From contig JBAXNR010000052.1 of NCBI GenBank assembly GCA_037133675.1, positions 1 to 28,864 of the forward strand: a DNA stretch of 28,864 bases, read 5' to 3'. Below are positions 1 through 8,387 of the stretch, piece after piece. Source of the DNA: UBA4132 sp037133675 (lineage in GTDB: Bacteria; Pseudomonadota; Gammaproteobacteria; Methylococcales; Methylomonadaceae). The notes beneath the pieces were generated by a model, which saw only the letters and a program-made list of their open reading frames with translations, searched no databases and had not been told where the DNA came from. Position numbers and translations under genes: made by a program. The first letter of the stretch is position 1, and every line of letters starts with the position of its first letter.

Positions 1-35
1 AAAAAACTAATTTTAACGCTTAAGCAAGTTAATTT

Positions 36-125
36 TTTATGAGAAAGCCGTGGGTTTACCAGTAAGTACATACCCTTTTCATCAGGTAGCGGCATGGGGG
101 TATCTCTTGGTGGGTTTGGGGGCAT
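36..125 (-). pseudogene. Probable remnant of a P4-type tyrosine integrase N-terminus
   Basis: An open frame from an ATG at 125 runs leftward and includes LPDEKGMYLLVNP, which resembles the start of the DUF4102 arm-binding domain of P4-type integrases (typically KPYKLxDxxGLYLLVxP). In the neighbouring frame the bases just before read KPTKRYP, so a one-base change in the C run near 96-100 would join KPTKRYP to MPLPDEKGMYLLV. After VNP the usual basic and aromatic residues are missing and the sequence becomes AT-rich, so the gene looks broken. It lies about 145 bases beyond the tmRNA 3' end and points away from it, the usual place and direction for an island integrase. The match is short, so the call is tentative. 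Confidence 0.4.
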
Positions 126-173
126 AAATAGCAGATACCCCGATTTATACCCCCATGATACCCCGATAGTCAA
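96..173. repeat. Cluster of GGGGTAT / ATACCCC motifs
   Basis: Short motifs of the form GGGGTAT or its complement ATACCCC occur about four times, near 96-103, 134-142, 147-154 and 158-165. Most are followed by AT-rich bases, and they overlap the integrase remnant. They could be arm-type binding sites of an integrase or a decayed repeat; the sequence alone does not decide. Confidence 0.4.
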
Positions 174-201
174 TAGTATTTATGAGAACTCACTAGACAA
201 T

Positions 202-237
202 AAAAAACCCGCTAAGCCTTATGACTTGCGGGTTTTA
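202..237 (-). terminator. Rho-independent terminator of tmRNA
   Basis: On the minus strand a GC-rich stem (CCCGCAAG pairing with CTTAGCGGG, with a small bulge) is followed by a run of six T residues. It starts about 30 bases after the tmRNA 3' end, so it should end the ssrA transcript. Confidence 0.8.
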
Positions 238-268
238 AATCTTCGTTAGATGTTACTAGAAGGGTATT

Positions 269-642
269 TGGTGGAGGCGGCGGGAATTGAACCCGCGTCC
301 GCAAATACTCCGCCACAAGGTCTACATGTTTATCTCGTACTTTGTGTTTAACCGATAACGACCCGACGAGCCAAGAGAGTTATCAGCGATTCTGTAGAGT
401 TTTTGTGCATCCACACCAGACGGATTTCAGCACGATCTTATGTAAATGACCTCTGAGCGTCCCGAAGGACTCCACCCGCATAAGCACAGATGGTCAAAGG
501 AATGGTGCTGTGTTTAAGCAGCTAAAGCCATTGAGTAGTTTTCGTCATTTGCGAATACTTAGTTTCTGTAGGATTTACGAGGTATACAGTCCTCGACATG
601 CACTTAAGGTTTTGCTATCCACGTCGAAGCCATGTCGCCCCC
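269..642 (-). ncRNA. ssrA: tmRNA (transfer-messenger RNA)
   Basis: This is the ribosome-rescue RNA, which acts as alanyl-tRNA and then as mRNA to tag stalled proteins for degradation. On the minus strand it begins GGGGGCGACAUGGCUUCGAC, the hallmark 5' end, and ends with the tRNA-like T arm GGGUUCAAUUCCC and an encoded CCA at 269. The length is 374 nt, normal for a one-piece bacterial tmRNA. The tag frame runs from a GCA resume codon at 552 to a TAA at 514 and encodes ANDENYSMALAA, two residues longer than the E. coli ANDENYALAA and with the same ALAA degradation signal. A TATAAT at 661-656 is a possible -10 box. The 3' end is a common attachment site for islands, and an integrase-like remnant lies just beyond it. 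Confidence 0.97.
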
Positions 643-655
643 TCTAGTATTTAAT

Positions 656-684
656 ATTATACTTAGTTTATCTAGTTTTTGCTA
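656..684 (-). promoter_or_regulatory. Candidate ssrA promoter
   Basis: A perfect TATAAT on the minus strand (661-656) sits 13 bases upstream of the mature tmRNA 5' end, which fits a slightly longer precursor. The -35 region (about TAGCAA at 684-679) is poor. The call rests on the -10 box and its position only. Confidence 0.4.
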
Positions 685-755
685 TGCTATTTAACGTGTT
701 GATTACCGAACATTTCTCTGTAATCGCTTTAGCTTATAGCCAGCTAGTCACTTTT

Positions 756-2252
756 TTACATTTCAATAATAAATGCCTCTGAATTATGCGCGGCTTGGGC
801 TGCATCATTGCGTAAGGCTTCAACGTGTTCTAAATAGGCATCATCCACGTCACCTGTAATGTATTCATGACTAAAACAGGAGGTGTCAAAATGCAGAATG
901 TTTGGATTACCTTTCTGCACCGCAGCGATTAGATCATCGAGGTCTTGATAAATCAGTTTGTCCGCGCCAATTTCTACGCAGACTTGTTCTTCGGTGCGAT
1001 TGTGAGCAATGAGTTCGTGCGCCGCTGGCATATCTATACCATAAACATTGGGGTAACGTACAGGCGGCGCGGCTGAGGCAAAATAAACTTTTTTCGCGCC
1101 TGCATCGCGTGCCATTTGGATAATTTGTGCGGAAGTTGTACCTCTGACCACTGAATCATCAACCAATAATACATTTTTTCCTTCAAATTCCAGTCCGAGG
1201 GCGTTGAGTTTTTGTCTGACGGATTTTTCGCGCATTTTTTGACCTGGCATGATGAAGGTGCGCCCGATATAGCGATTTTTCATGAAGCCTTCACTGAATT
1301 TCACATTCAGTTTATTTGCCATTTGTAGGGCGGCGGTGCGGCTGGTGTCTGGAATAGGAATGACGACATCAATGTCATGGTCTGGCCATTCGCGTAACAC
1401 TTTATTAGCGAGTTTATCGCCCATGCGTAAACGGGCTTTGTATACTGAAATGTCGTCAATAATCGAATCAGGACGAGCAAAGTAAACGTATTCAAAAATA
1501 CAGGGGCAATGGTCGGTTTTTTCAGCACATTGTTGGCTATGAAATTTTCCTGATGCCTCAATAAAAATAGCTTCACCTGGTTCTATGTCACGAACTACGT
1601 CAAAATTCAGTACATCGAGTGCGACGCTTTCTGAGGCGATCATGAATTCCGTGCCGTCTTCACTTTTTCGTTCACCAAATATGATGGGTCGAATACCATG
1701 CGGATCTCTAAAACCTAAAACACCAAAACCTGCAATCATGATGACGACTGCATAAGCACCACGACAGCGGCGATGTACGCCTGATACCGCTTGAAATACG
1801 TCGGCTACGCTTAACCGTAGCTTACCTAATGCCTGTAATTCGTGAGCGAACACATTTAATAACACTTCGGAGTCTGAGTCGGTGTTGAGATGACGCTGAT
1901 CTTCAACGAATAAGGCTTTTTTTAATTCGGCGGTGTTGGTTAGATTGCCGTTATGTGCCAATGTTAAACCGAACGGCGAGTTAACGTAAAAAGGCTGCGC
2001 CTCCGCAGAGCTAGTACAGCCTGCTGTTGGATAACGTACATGAGCAATGCCCATATTGCCTTTGAGTTTGAGCATTTGGGCATTGGTAAATACGTCTCTC
2101 GCTAAGCCGTTATCTTTACGCAAATGTAAGCGTCCGCGCTCACAGGTAACGATGCCCGCAGCATCTTGCCCCCGATGTTGTAACACTGTTAGTGCATCAT
2201 ATAAATCCTGATTAACAGCTTGATGTGAAACGATAGCAGCAATACCACACAT
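756..2252 (-). CDS. purF: Amidophosphoribosyltransferase
   Basis: PurF makes 5-phosphoribosylamine from PRPP and glutamine, the first committed step of purine synthesis, in the cytoplasm. The protein is 498 residues, normal for the family. It starts MCGIAAIV; removing the Met exposes the N-terminal Cys nucleophile of the class II glutaminase domain. HVRYPTAG and HNGNLTN lie in the glutaminase half, and VLLVDDSVVRGTTS is the PRPP-binding loop of the C-terminal phosphoribosyltransferase domain. An in-frame extension of 18 codons exists, but the ATG at 2252 is chosen because Cys must be residue 2. There is no propeptide, as in E. coli. It is the last gene of the trp-accD-folC-dedD run, 127 bases after dedD, and cvpA is absent from that gap. 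Confidence 0.97.
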   Translation of the reverse strand: MCGIAAIVSHQAVNQDLYDALTVLQHRGQDAAGIVTCERGRLHLRKDNGLARDVFTNAQMLKLKGNMGIAHVRYPTAGCTSSAEAQPFYVNSPFGLTLAHNGNLTNTAELKKALFVEDQRHLNTDSDSEVLLNVFAHELQALGKLRLSVADVFQAVSGVHRRCRGAYAVVIMIAGFGVLGFRDPHGIRPIIFGERKSEDGTEFMIASESVALDVLNFDVVRDIEPGEAIFIEASGKFHSQQCAEKTDHCPCIFEYVYFARPDSIIDDISVYKARLRMGDKLANKVLREWPDHDIDVVIPIPDTSRTAALQMANKLNVKFSEGFMKNRYIGRTFIMPGQKMREKSVRQKLNALGLEFEGKNVLLVDDSVVRGTTSAQIIQMARDAGAKKVYFASAAPPVRYPNVYGIDMPAAHELIAHNRTEEQVCVEIGADKLIYQDLDDLIAAVQKGNPNILHFDTSCFSHEYITGDVDDAYLEHVEALRNDAAQAAHNSEAFIIEM

Positions 2253-2340
2253 TATATTATTTAACCTGATTGTGAGTTGTTGGCGATGATGAGGGTATCT
2301 CGACACACTGACGGGATATGTTTTTGTAAGCTATGATTTG

Positions 2341-2371
2341 GGATGAGCTGACCTAAGTAGTAAGCTCATCC
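2341..2371. other. Strong hairpin between dedD and purF
   Basis: GGATGAGCT (2341-2349) pairs perfectly with AGCTCATCC (2363-2371) around a 13-base loop. The T run lies on the plus-strand side (2375-2381), so read from the minus-strand genes this is a stem without a U tract. It may be a processing or attenuation element, or a terminator for antisense transcription. Confidence 0.5.
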
Positions 2372-2379
2372 TGCATTTT

Positions 2380-3294
2380 TTATTCAGAAATAAGCACGTT
2401 ATCCACTTTTTGTTTGTCAAGCTTTGCTTTATTGGCTTCTGCTTTCTTTTTATCAAGTTCAGGACCTACTTTCAATCGATAGATAGTGCCTTTAGCAGAT
2501 TGAGTGGTTTCTATGATTACTGGTATGCCTTGTTGACGCAGAGATTTCATTAGCGTGGTTGCGTGATCTTTTTGACCAAAGCTACCCGCGAGAATAGTCC
2601 AGCGTACTAATTCTGGTTTAGCAGCTTTCTCTGGTGTAATTACCGCTGGATTTTCAGGCTTTGCGGTCGTTACGGGTTTAACTGCATGGATTTCTGGCTT
2701 TTTAACAGGCGGCTTAACGACGGCAACCGTCTCGACAGGTTTTGTTACGGGTAATAGTTTGGCTGTATTGGCTTCTGGTTTTTTAACTACAGGTTTAAGT
2801 TTTGCTTCTACTTCTGCGTCAACTTCAATAGGCTTTACTGGTTTGATTATGGGCTTTTTTACCGACGATTTTGCTTCTGGAACAACACCCGTATCTAAAG
2901 GCTCAGGTTCTTCTTCAGCAACAGGTGCTTGTTCTGCCGTCGCGACATTTTCAGCATCTGTTTGGGTTTGTGTTGATTCGTTGACGGGTGGTTCACCATT
3001 TGCTTCGGCATCTGCATCATCGACTATTTCCGCGTCCGCGACAGAGTCGGTTAGCTCTTCTTCGCCATTAGCAGATTTTCCAGTCGTGGATTTGGTGGTT
3101 TTATTCGCAGGAGTCGGCAATTTATTTGCTGACACTTCTGGTGATTTGATCGGAACAGCGGGAATGCTCAGTTGTTCACTGACCAGTTGTCCTCTATTAT
3201 CAACAGGATCATCAAACAACATAGGAATAAAAATAGTCGCTAATGCAGTCACCACTGCCGCGCCAATCAATCGATGTTTTAGCTCTGGATTCAT
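2380..3294 (-). CDS. dedD: DedD-like SPOR-domain inner-membrane protein
   Basis: DedD-type proteins are bitopic membrane proteins whose periplasmic SPOR domain binds denuded septal peptidoglycan at the division site. The 304-residue product has a short cytoplasmic start, one membrane helix (about residues 9-26, LIGAAVVTALATIFIPMLF), a long linker rich in Pro, Lys, Glu, Val and Ala (about 35-225), and a C-terminal SPOR domain (about 229-304; WTILAGSF ... IYRLKVGP). The linker has repeated KPV/PVKKPE-like units and is longer than in E. coli DedD. The start overlaps the folC stop by four bases (ATGA), implying translational coupling. Position after folC matches dedD in other gammaproteobacteria. 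Linker sequence is not conserved, so the assignment rests on architecture and synteny. Confidence 0.85.
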   Translation of the reverse strand: MNPELKHRLIGAAVVTALATIFIPMLFDDPVDNRGQLVSEQLSIPAVPIKSPEVSANKLPTPANKTTKSTTGKSANGEEELTDSVADAEIVDDADAEANGEPPVNESTQTQTDAENVATAEQAPVAEEEPEPLDTGVVPEAKSSVKKPIIKPVKPIEVDAEVEAKLKPVVKKPEANTAKLLPVTKPVETVAVVKPPVKKPEIHAVKPVTTAKPENPAVITPEKAAKPELVRWTILAGSFGQKDHATTLMKSLRQQGIPVIIETTQSAKGTIYRLKVGPELDKKKAEANKAKLDKQKVDNVLISE

Positions 3295-4571
3295 TTTGTC
3301 AACTCACTTTTTCTTAAATTTATTAAACACTCGGATACTAAAAGAAAGGAACCGAAAACTAACAGTAAGTCACCTTGTTGTGACTGGCTTTTTGCTGTTT
3401 GGTATGCTTGCGAAAAATCACTAAAGCCAAAGGATACCCTAGCAATCGAACTTTGTGAAAAAATTCTCTGCATCATGACTTCAGTTGCTGCTCTATGGTT
3501 AGCCAATGGTGCGAAAAACCAGTCGTAAACGACAGGATTCATGATTTCAAGAACGCTTGCTATGTCTTTATCTTTCATCATTGAAAAAACAGCGTGTATG
3601 CGTTTTTCTGGAAATGTATTTTTTAGATAGTCAACCAGCGTTTTAACGGCTTCTGGGTTATGCCCTACGTCTAATAATACAGGAATTTCACCTTCAATTA
3701 ATTGAAACCGTCCAGATAACTGAACATTCGCAAGACCTTGTTGCATCGCTATTTCACTGACTGGCAACCGCTGAGCTAAGCTAATGATAGCAAAAATAAC
3801 AGCTGCTGCATTACGGTATTGATGCTCACCTTTTAATGCAGGATTCGGTAAGTGAATACAGCGATCACCCGATAACCAATCCCAGCCTGTTTGTTGTCTT
3901 TTATAATCGAAATCTCGACCAATACAATACATGGGTGTGTTTTTATCCATTGCACTTTGTGCCAATGAAACAGGTGGAGCTAGATCGCCAATTATAGCGG
4001 GAATTGCGGTGCGAAAAACACCTGCTTTTTCCCATCCTATGGCTTCGCGGGTGTTACCTAACCAATCAACATGATCAATACCAATACTGCTGATTAATGC
4101 CACGTCAGGATCTATGATATTAACGGCATCCAGTCTTCCACCTAAACCGACTTCAAGTAACTGCACATCGACTTCTGCCTGAGCAAATAGTTCAAACGCG
4201 GCGAGTGTGCCAAATTCAAAATAGCTTAACGAGGTATTTCCTCGCACTGCTTCTATTTTGGCAAATGCTGCGCAAATCAGTTCATCGCTTACAGGCTTAC
4301 CATCTATTTTAATGCGTTCGTTATAGCTTATAATATGCGGTGAGGTGTACGCACCCACATGGTATCCCTGCGCTCTATAAATGGCTTCCAGCGTGGCAAT
4401 ACAAGATCCTTTACCATTGGTACCAGCAACGGTAATGGTTGGTGGTTTGATATAATCGGGGTTAAGGTCATGAAAAACCTTGGTGACTCTTTCTAACCCC
4501 AAATCTATCATTAAAGGATGTAAACTTTCTTGCCAAGCGAGCCAGTCTCGTAACGAATCAAAGTGCTTCAT
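3291..4571 (-). CDS. folC: Bifunctional folylpolyglutamate / dihydrofolate synthase
   Basis: FolC joins glutamate to dihydropteroate and adds further glutamates to folates in the cytoplasm. The protein is 426 residues, as expected. It shows the Mur-ligase-type P-loop TVAGTNGKGSC near residue 50, followed by SPHIISYNERIKIDG, the folate-binding region, then LLEVGLGGRLDAVNII, SSIGIDHVDWLG and, further on, LLDVGHNPEAV of the C-terminal domain. It begins 20 bases after accD ends and overlaps dedD by four bases, so it belongs to the same transcript. The pairing of accD and folC is conserved in many gammaproteobacteria. Confidence 0.95.
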   Translation of the reverse strand: MKHFDSLRDWLAWQESLHPLMIDLGLERVTKVFHDLNPDYIKPPTITVAGTNGKGSCIATLEAIYRAQGYHVGAYTSPHIISYNERIKIDGKPVSDELICAAFAKIEAVRGNTSLSYFEFGTLAAFELFAQAEVDVQLLEVGLGGRLDAVNIIDPDVALISSIGIDHVDWLGNTREAIGWEKAGVFRTAIPAIIGDLAPPVSLAQSAMDKNTPMYCIGRDFDYKRQQTGWDWLSGDRCIHLPNPALKGEHQYRNAAAVIFAIISLAQRLPVSEIAMQQGLANVQLSGRFQLIEGEIPVLLDVGHNPEAVKTLVDYLKNTFPEKRIHAVFSMMKDKDIASVLEIMNPVVYDWFFAPLANHRAATEVMMQRIFSQSSIARVSFGFSDFSQAYQTAKSQSQQGDLLLVFGSFLLVSECLINLRKSELTK

Positions 4572-4591
4572 GAGTACAGACTGAACTCGCG

Positions 4592-5521
4592 TTATACGTT
4601 TTGTTCAGAGAGCGATGTTACCGCTTCAACTGCAATAACCGTTGATTCTGCCGCGCTTGTTAGCGTTTTGCTAGCTGTCAATATACTTAAAATACTAGCG
4701 ATTTTATCGCGCATTTCACGCCTATCAATAATCATATCAATCGCGCCGTGTTCTTGTAAAAACTCGCTACGTTGAAAACCTTCGGGTAATTTCTCGCGCA
4801 CCGTTTGTTCAATAACACGAGGGCCTGCAAAGCCGATTAACGCATTAGGTTCAGCAATATTAATATCGCCTAACATGGCCAAACTGGCAGAAACGCCACC
4901 CATAGTAGGATCGGTTAAACAAGAAATATAAGGCAAACCTGCATCCGCTAACTTGGTTAATACCGCGCTAGTTTTTGCCATTTGAAACAATGAGAACAGC
5001 GATTCCTGCATACGCGCACCGCCACTAGAGGTGAATACGATAAAAGGAATACCTAATTCAATGCTTTTATTGACACCACGGACAAATTTTTCGCCCGCTA
5101 CCGAACCCATAGAGCCGCCCATAAAACTGAATTCAAACGCGGCAACGACAATCGGTTGACCGTGCAGTTGCCCTTGCATGACCACTAATGAATCATTTTC
5201 TTTGGTTTGTTTTTGCGCTTGGCTGATGCGGTCTTTATATTTTTTACTGTCTTTGAATTTTAACGGATCGAGCGGTTTAACGTGCTTGGCAATTTCTTCA
5301 CGACCTTGCTCATCAAGAAATAAATTCAAGCGAGTACGCGCTGAAATACGAAAATGATGATCACACTTTGGGCAAACACTGAAGTTTTTTTCCAGCTCAG
5401 AATTATAAAGAATGGCGTTACAACTTGGGCATTTATTCCATAAACCTTCGGGTACGGTCACTTTTTTATTAGAACCTTCAGTTCTGATAGTTGAAGGAAC
5501 TAAATTTTTAAACCAACTCAT
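4592..5521 (-). CDS. accD: Acetyl-CoA carboxylase carboxyltransferase beta subunit
   Basis: AccD and AccA together move the carboxyl group from biotin to acetyl-CoA, giving malonyl-CoA for fatty acid synthesis. The 309-residue protein starts MSWFKNLVPS, typical of AccD. It has the N-terminal four-cysteine zinc ribbon (C31, C34, C50, C53) and the crotonase-fold core with SSGGARMQE and DPTMGGVSASLAMLGD. The length matches the family, apart from a Ser/Thr/Val-rich tail after about residue 285. It starts only three bases after the trpA stop, so translation is likely coupled to the trp genes. accA is not in the window. Confidence 0.97.
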   Translation of the reverse strand: MSWFKNLVPSTIRTEGSNKKVTVPEGLWNKCPSCNAILYNSELEKNFSVCPKCDHHFRISARTRLNLFLDEQGREEIAKHVKPLDPLKFKDSKKYKDRISQAQKQTKENDSLVVMQGQLHGQPIVVAAFEFSFMGGSMGSVAGEKFVRGVNKSIELGIPFIVFTSSGGARMQESLFSLFQMAKTSAVLTKLADAGLPYISCLTDPTMGGVSASLAMLGDINIAEPNALIGFAGPRVIEQTVREKLPEGFQRSEFLQEHGAIDMIIDRREMRDKIASILSILTASKTLTSAAESTVIAVEAVTSLSEQNV

Positions 5522-5524
5522 TCT

Positions 5525-6337
5525 CTATGCTCCTACACTGTCCATTGCCAAACGCATGGCTGATAACAGCTCACAAATTTCTTGTTTAGCGTGTTCGGGA
5601 TTGTCCAAATTTGCTTCAATTTTGCTAATCAATGCACTACCAACCACCACGCCATCGCCTAAAGCGGCAACTGTTTGCGCTGTGACCGCATCTTTAACAC
5701 CAAAACCAATGCCGATAGGTAGCGTGGTATGGGCTTTAATTTGTTGTAATTTATTTGCCACATCGGTGGTATTCAAATGCCCTGCGCCCGTTACGCCTTT
5801 CAGCGACACATAATAAATATAACCGCTACCTAGCGCATCCATTTTTTGAATGCGCTCATCGGTGCTATTGGGTGCTAACAAAAATATAGGGTCTATACCG
5901 CGTTCTTTCAATAATGCCGTGCATTCTTCGGCTTCTTCAGGCGGTAAATCAACGGTTAACACACCATCAATATCCGCCGTTTGTGCAGCATTGGCAAAAG
6001 CTTCATAACCCATGGCTTCAATCGGATTTAAATAACCCATCAGCACGACAGGCGTGGTTTGATTGATTTTACGAAATTCTGCTGCGATTGCCAGCGTTTT
6101 GCGTAAGCTCATTTTATGGGCTAACGCACGTTCACTAGCACGTTGAATCACTGGGCCATCTGCCATTGGATCAGAAAATGGTACGCCTAATTCAATTATA
6201 TTCACGCCTGCGTCTACCATCGCGTGCATCATCGGCACGGTAAAATCAGGATTTGGATCGCCTGCGGTAATAAACGGAATCAAGGCTTTGCGCCCTGTTT
6301 TTTCCAGCTCTGCAAAAGTTGCTGCTAATCGGCTCAT
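5525..6337 (-). CDS. trpA: Tryptophan synthase alpha chain
   Basis: TrpA cleaves indole-3-glycerol phosphate to indole and glyceraldehyde-3-phosphate and passes the indole through a tunnel to TrpB. The protein is 270 residues, the usual size. The catalytic acids are in place: E49 (IIELGVPFSDP) and D60 (ADGPVIQ). GYLNPIEAMGYE, the flexible loop near 180 (YYVSLKGVTGAG) and the phosphate-binding IGIGFGV and VVVGSAL segments are all present. It overlaps trpB by four bases and is followed by accD after three bases. Confidence 0.97.
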   Translation of the reverse strand: MSRLAATFAELEKTGRKALIPFITAGDPNPDFTVPMMHAMVDAGVNIIELGVPFSDPMADGPVIQRASERALAHKMSLRKTLAIAAEFRKINQTTPVVLMGYLNPIEAMGYEAFANAAQTADIDGVLTVDLPPEEAEECTALLKERGIDPIFLLAPNSTDERIQKMDALGSGYIYYVSLKGVTGAGHLNTTDVANKLQQIKAHTTLPIGIGFGVKDAVTAQTVAALGDGVVVGSALISKIEANLDNPEHAKQEICELLSAMRLAMDSVGA

Positions 6338-7536
6338 AATTCTATTCCTTCACGTTTCGCCATTGTTTGCATATCTTTATCGCCACGCCCTGATAAATTG
6401 ACGATAATAATTTCATCTTTACACATAGTCGGCGCGAGTTTCATGGTGTACGCCATTGCATGAGCGGATTCTAACGCGGGAATAATGCCTTCCATTCGAG
6501 TCAACGCGTGGAAACCTTCCAAGGCTTCATTATCGGTAATATTGACATACTGAGCGCGTCCCGTGTCTTTTAGCCACGCGTGTTCTGGGCCTACACCTGG
6601 GTAATCCAGCCCTGCGGAAATTGAATGGGTTTCGATAATCTCGCCGTCTTCATCTGCCATTAAATAAGTACGGTTGCCGTGTAATACACCTGGTTTACCT
6701 GCACAAAGTGGCGCGGAATGTCTGCCTGTTTCAACGCCATCACCTGCGGCTTCGACACCGATTAACTTAACCGATTCATCATCAATAAACGGATAGAATA
6801 AACCAATGGCATTCGAGCCACCGCCAACACACGCCACTAAGGCATCGGGCAAACGTCCAGCTTGTGCTAAACATTGTTGTTTGGCTTCACGACCGATAAT
6901 CGCTTGAAAATCTCTGACCATCGCAGGATAAGGATGCGGCCCTGCGACTGTACCGATAATATAAAAGGTATTATCAACATTCGTAACCCAGTCGCGTAAC
7001 GCTTCATTTAAAGCATCTTTCAGCGTTTTAGAGCCAGACTCAACCGCCACCACAGTCGCGCCCAATAACTTCATGCGATACACGTTTAATGACTGACGGG
7101 CAACATCCACCGCGCCCATATAAACCACACATTCCAAGCCTAACCGTGCCGCGACAGTAGCCGTTGCCACACCGTGTTGACCTGCGCCCGTTTCCGCAAT
7201 AATACGCGTCTTGCCCATGCGCTTAGCCAATAAAGCTTGACCCACGGTATTATTAATTTTATGTGAACCCGTGTGATTCAAATCTTCACGTTTTAAATAA
7301 ATCTGCGCACCACCTAATTCACGACTCCAACGCTCTGCATAATACAAAGGCGAGGGGCGACCGACATAATGCTGCAAATCAGCATCCAGTTCAGCAATAA
7401 ACTCAGGGTCGTTCATATACTGCTGATAAGCAGCATTCAACTCCTGAATAGGTGGAATCAAAGTCTCGGCAACGAACAACCCGCCATAAGGGCCAAAATG
7501 TCCCCGCACATCGGGCATATTATATTTTTCGGTCAT
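6334..7536 (-). CDS. trpB: Tryptophan synthase beta chain
   Basis: TrpB condenses indole with L-serine to give L-tryptophan using pyridoxal phosphate, in an alpha2-beta2 complex with TrpA. The protein is 400 residues, as for standard TrpB1. The PLP lysine is K93 in HTGSHKINN. ETGAGQHGVATA is the substrate carboxylate loop, and VACVGGGSNAIG binds the cofactor phosphate. It overlaps trpF upstream and trpA downstream by four bases each (ATGA), so the three genes form one coupled unit. Confidence 0.98.
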   Translation of the reverse strand: MTEKYNMPDVRGHFGPYGGLFVAETLIPPIQELNAAYQQYMNDPEFIAELDADLQHYVGRPSPLYYAERWSRELGGAQIYLKREDLNHTGSHKINNTVGQALLAKRMGKTRIIAETGAGQHGVATATVAARLGLECVVYMGAVDVARQSLNVYRMKLLGATVVAVESGSKTLKDALNEALRDWVTNVDNTFYIIGTVAGPHPYPAMVRDFQAIIGREAKQQCLAQAGRLPDALVACVGGGSNAIGLFYPFIDDESVKLIGVEAAGDGVETGRHSAPLCAGKPGVLHGNRTYLMADEDGEIIETHSISAGLDYPGVGPEHAWLKDTGRAQYVNITDNEALEGFHALTRMEGIIPALESAHAMAYTMKLAPTMCKDEIIIVNLSGRGDKDMQTMAKREGIEL

Positions 7537-8165
7537 GTTATTTCTCTATCACTCTCATTAACTTGTTGTATAAATGCTGCTACTTTCGAGACATCCTTAA
7601 TGCCTCTGCTTGATTCCACGCCACTGCTAACATCCAGTGCGTAAGGTCGAACTGCTTGTATTGCTTGTTTAGCATTGGCTGCATCCAAACCACCTGCCAA
7701 AATAATCGGTAATGCACACTGTTTCGGAATTAAATCCCAATCAAATGACTGCCCTGTGCCGCCTTTAGCATCCGCGTGATACGCATCCAGCAACAAACCA
7801 GCGGCATCATGATACTGTTCGGCAAGTTGGGCAACATCGGTAGTCGCCTGCATACGCACCGCTTTAATATAACGTTTACCATAAATCCTACAGGCTGAAG
7901 CAGGTTCATCACCATGAAACTGCAAACAATCAATCGGAACGTGCTTTAACACGTCGCGGATTCGCGCCTCGGTTTCATCGACAAATAACGCCACCACAGT
8001 AGTAAATGCAGGCAGTGCGTTAGTGATGTTAATCGCCTGCTCAATCGTCACATTCCGTGGACTAGGCGCGTAAAACACCAAGCCAATAGCATCCACGCCC
8101 TGATGAGCCGCATAAACAGCCTCTTCAATCTGAGTAAAACCGCAAATTTTAACGCGAGTTCGCAT
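7533..8165 (-). CDS. trpF: Phosphoribosylanthranilate isomerase
   Basis: TrpF performs the Amadori rearrangement of N-(5-phosphoribosyl)anthranilate to CdRP in tryptophan synthesis. The 210-residue TIM-barrel protein has the catalytic Cys at C8 (VKICGFT) and the catalytic Asp in LLLDAYHADAKGGTG. The phosphate-binding ends IILAGGLDAANA and LDVSSGVESSRGIKD are intact. It is the first gene of the run trpF-trpB-trpA-accD-folC-dedD-purF. No trp leader peptide or clear attenuator was found upstream. Confidence 0.96.
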   Translation of the reverse strand: MRTRVKICGFTQIEEAVYAAHQGVDAIGLVFYAPSPRNVTIEQAINITNALPAFTTVVALFVDETEARIRDVLKHVPIDCLQFHGDEPASACRIYGKRYIKAVRMQATTDVAQLAEQYHDAAGLLLDAYHADAKGGTGQSFDWDLIPKQCALPIILAGGLDAANAKQAIQAVRPYALDVSSGVESSRGIKDVSKVAAFIQQVNESDREIT

Positions 8166-8296
8166 AAAGTGACAGGATAATCTATGAAAAAGAGAACGCG
8201 ATAGGATAACACAAAATGTTTCTTGTTCCCACGCGCTGCGTCATTGCCACAGGGTAAGCGCATATACCCCCTTGGTAGTATTTTACTTTTGAGCAT

Positions 8297-8326
8297 AACT
8301 ACTAGTCATTTAAAGGACTAGCAGTT
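8297..8326. repeat. Interrupted inverted repeat
   Basis: AACT-A-CTAGTC on the left is mirrored by GACTAG-C-AGTT on the right around an 8-base loop, with one mismatched pair. It is about 130 bases upstream of trpF. It could be a weak hairpin or a regulator site; nothing else supports a function. Confidence 0.3.
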
Positions 8327-8387
8327 GTTAATATCACTAGGCGTTGGCGCATAAATAAAGCCATGTAACATTATGAAAAATAAAGTC

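Noticed and set aside
96..173. CRISPR array at the left edge
   Set aside because: The GGGGTAT motifs are only 7-8 bases, unevenly spaced, with no regular spacers.
2253..2306. In-frame N-terminal extension of purF (start at 2306)
   Set aside because: PurF needs Cys as residue 2 after Met for its glutaminase activity, so MCGIAAIV at 2252 is the start.
2759..3424. Long plus-strand frame opposite dedD and folC (Ser/Thr/Ala-rich)
   Set aside because: It mirrors the low-complexity dedD linker on the other strand and has no recognisable domain; dedD and folC are supported by domain and synteny.
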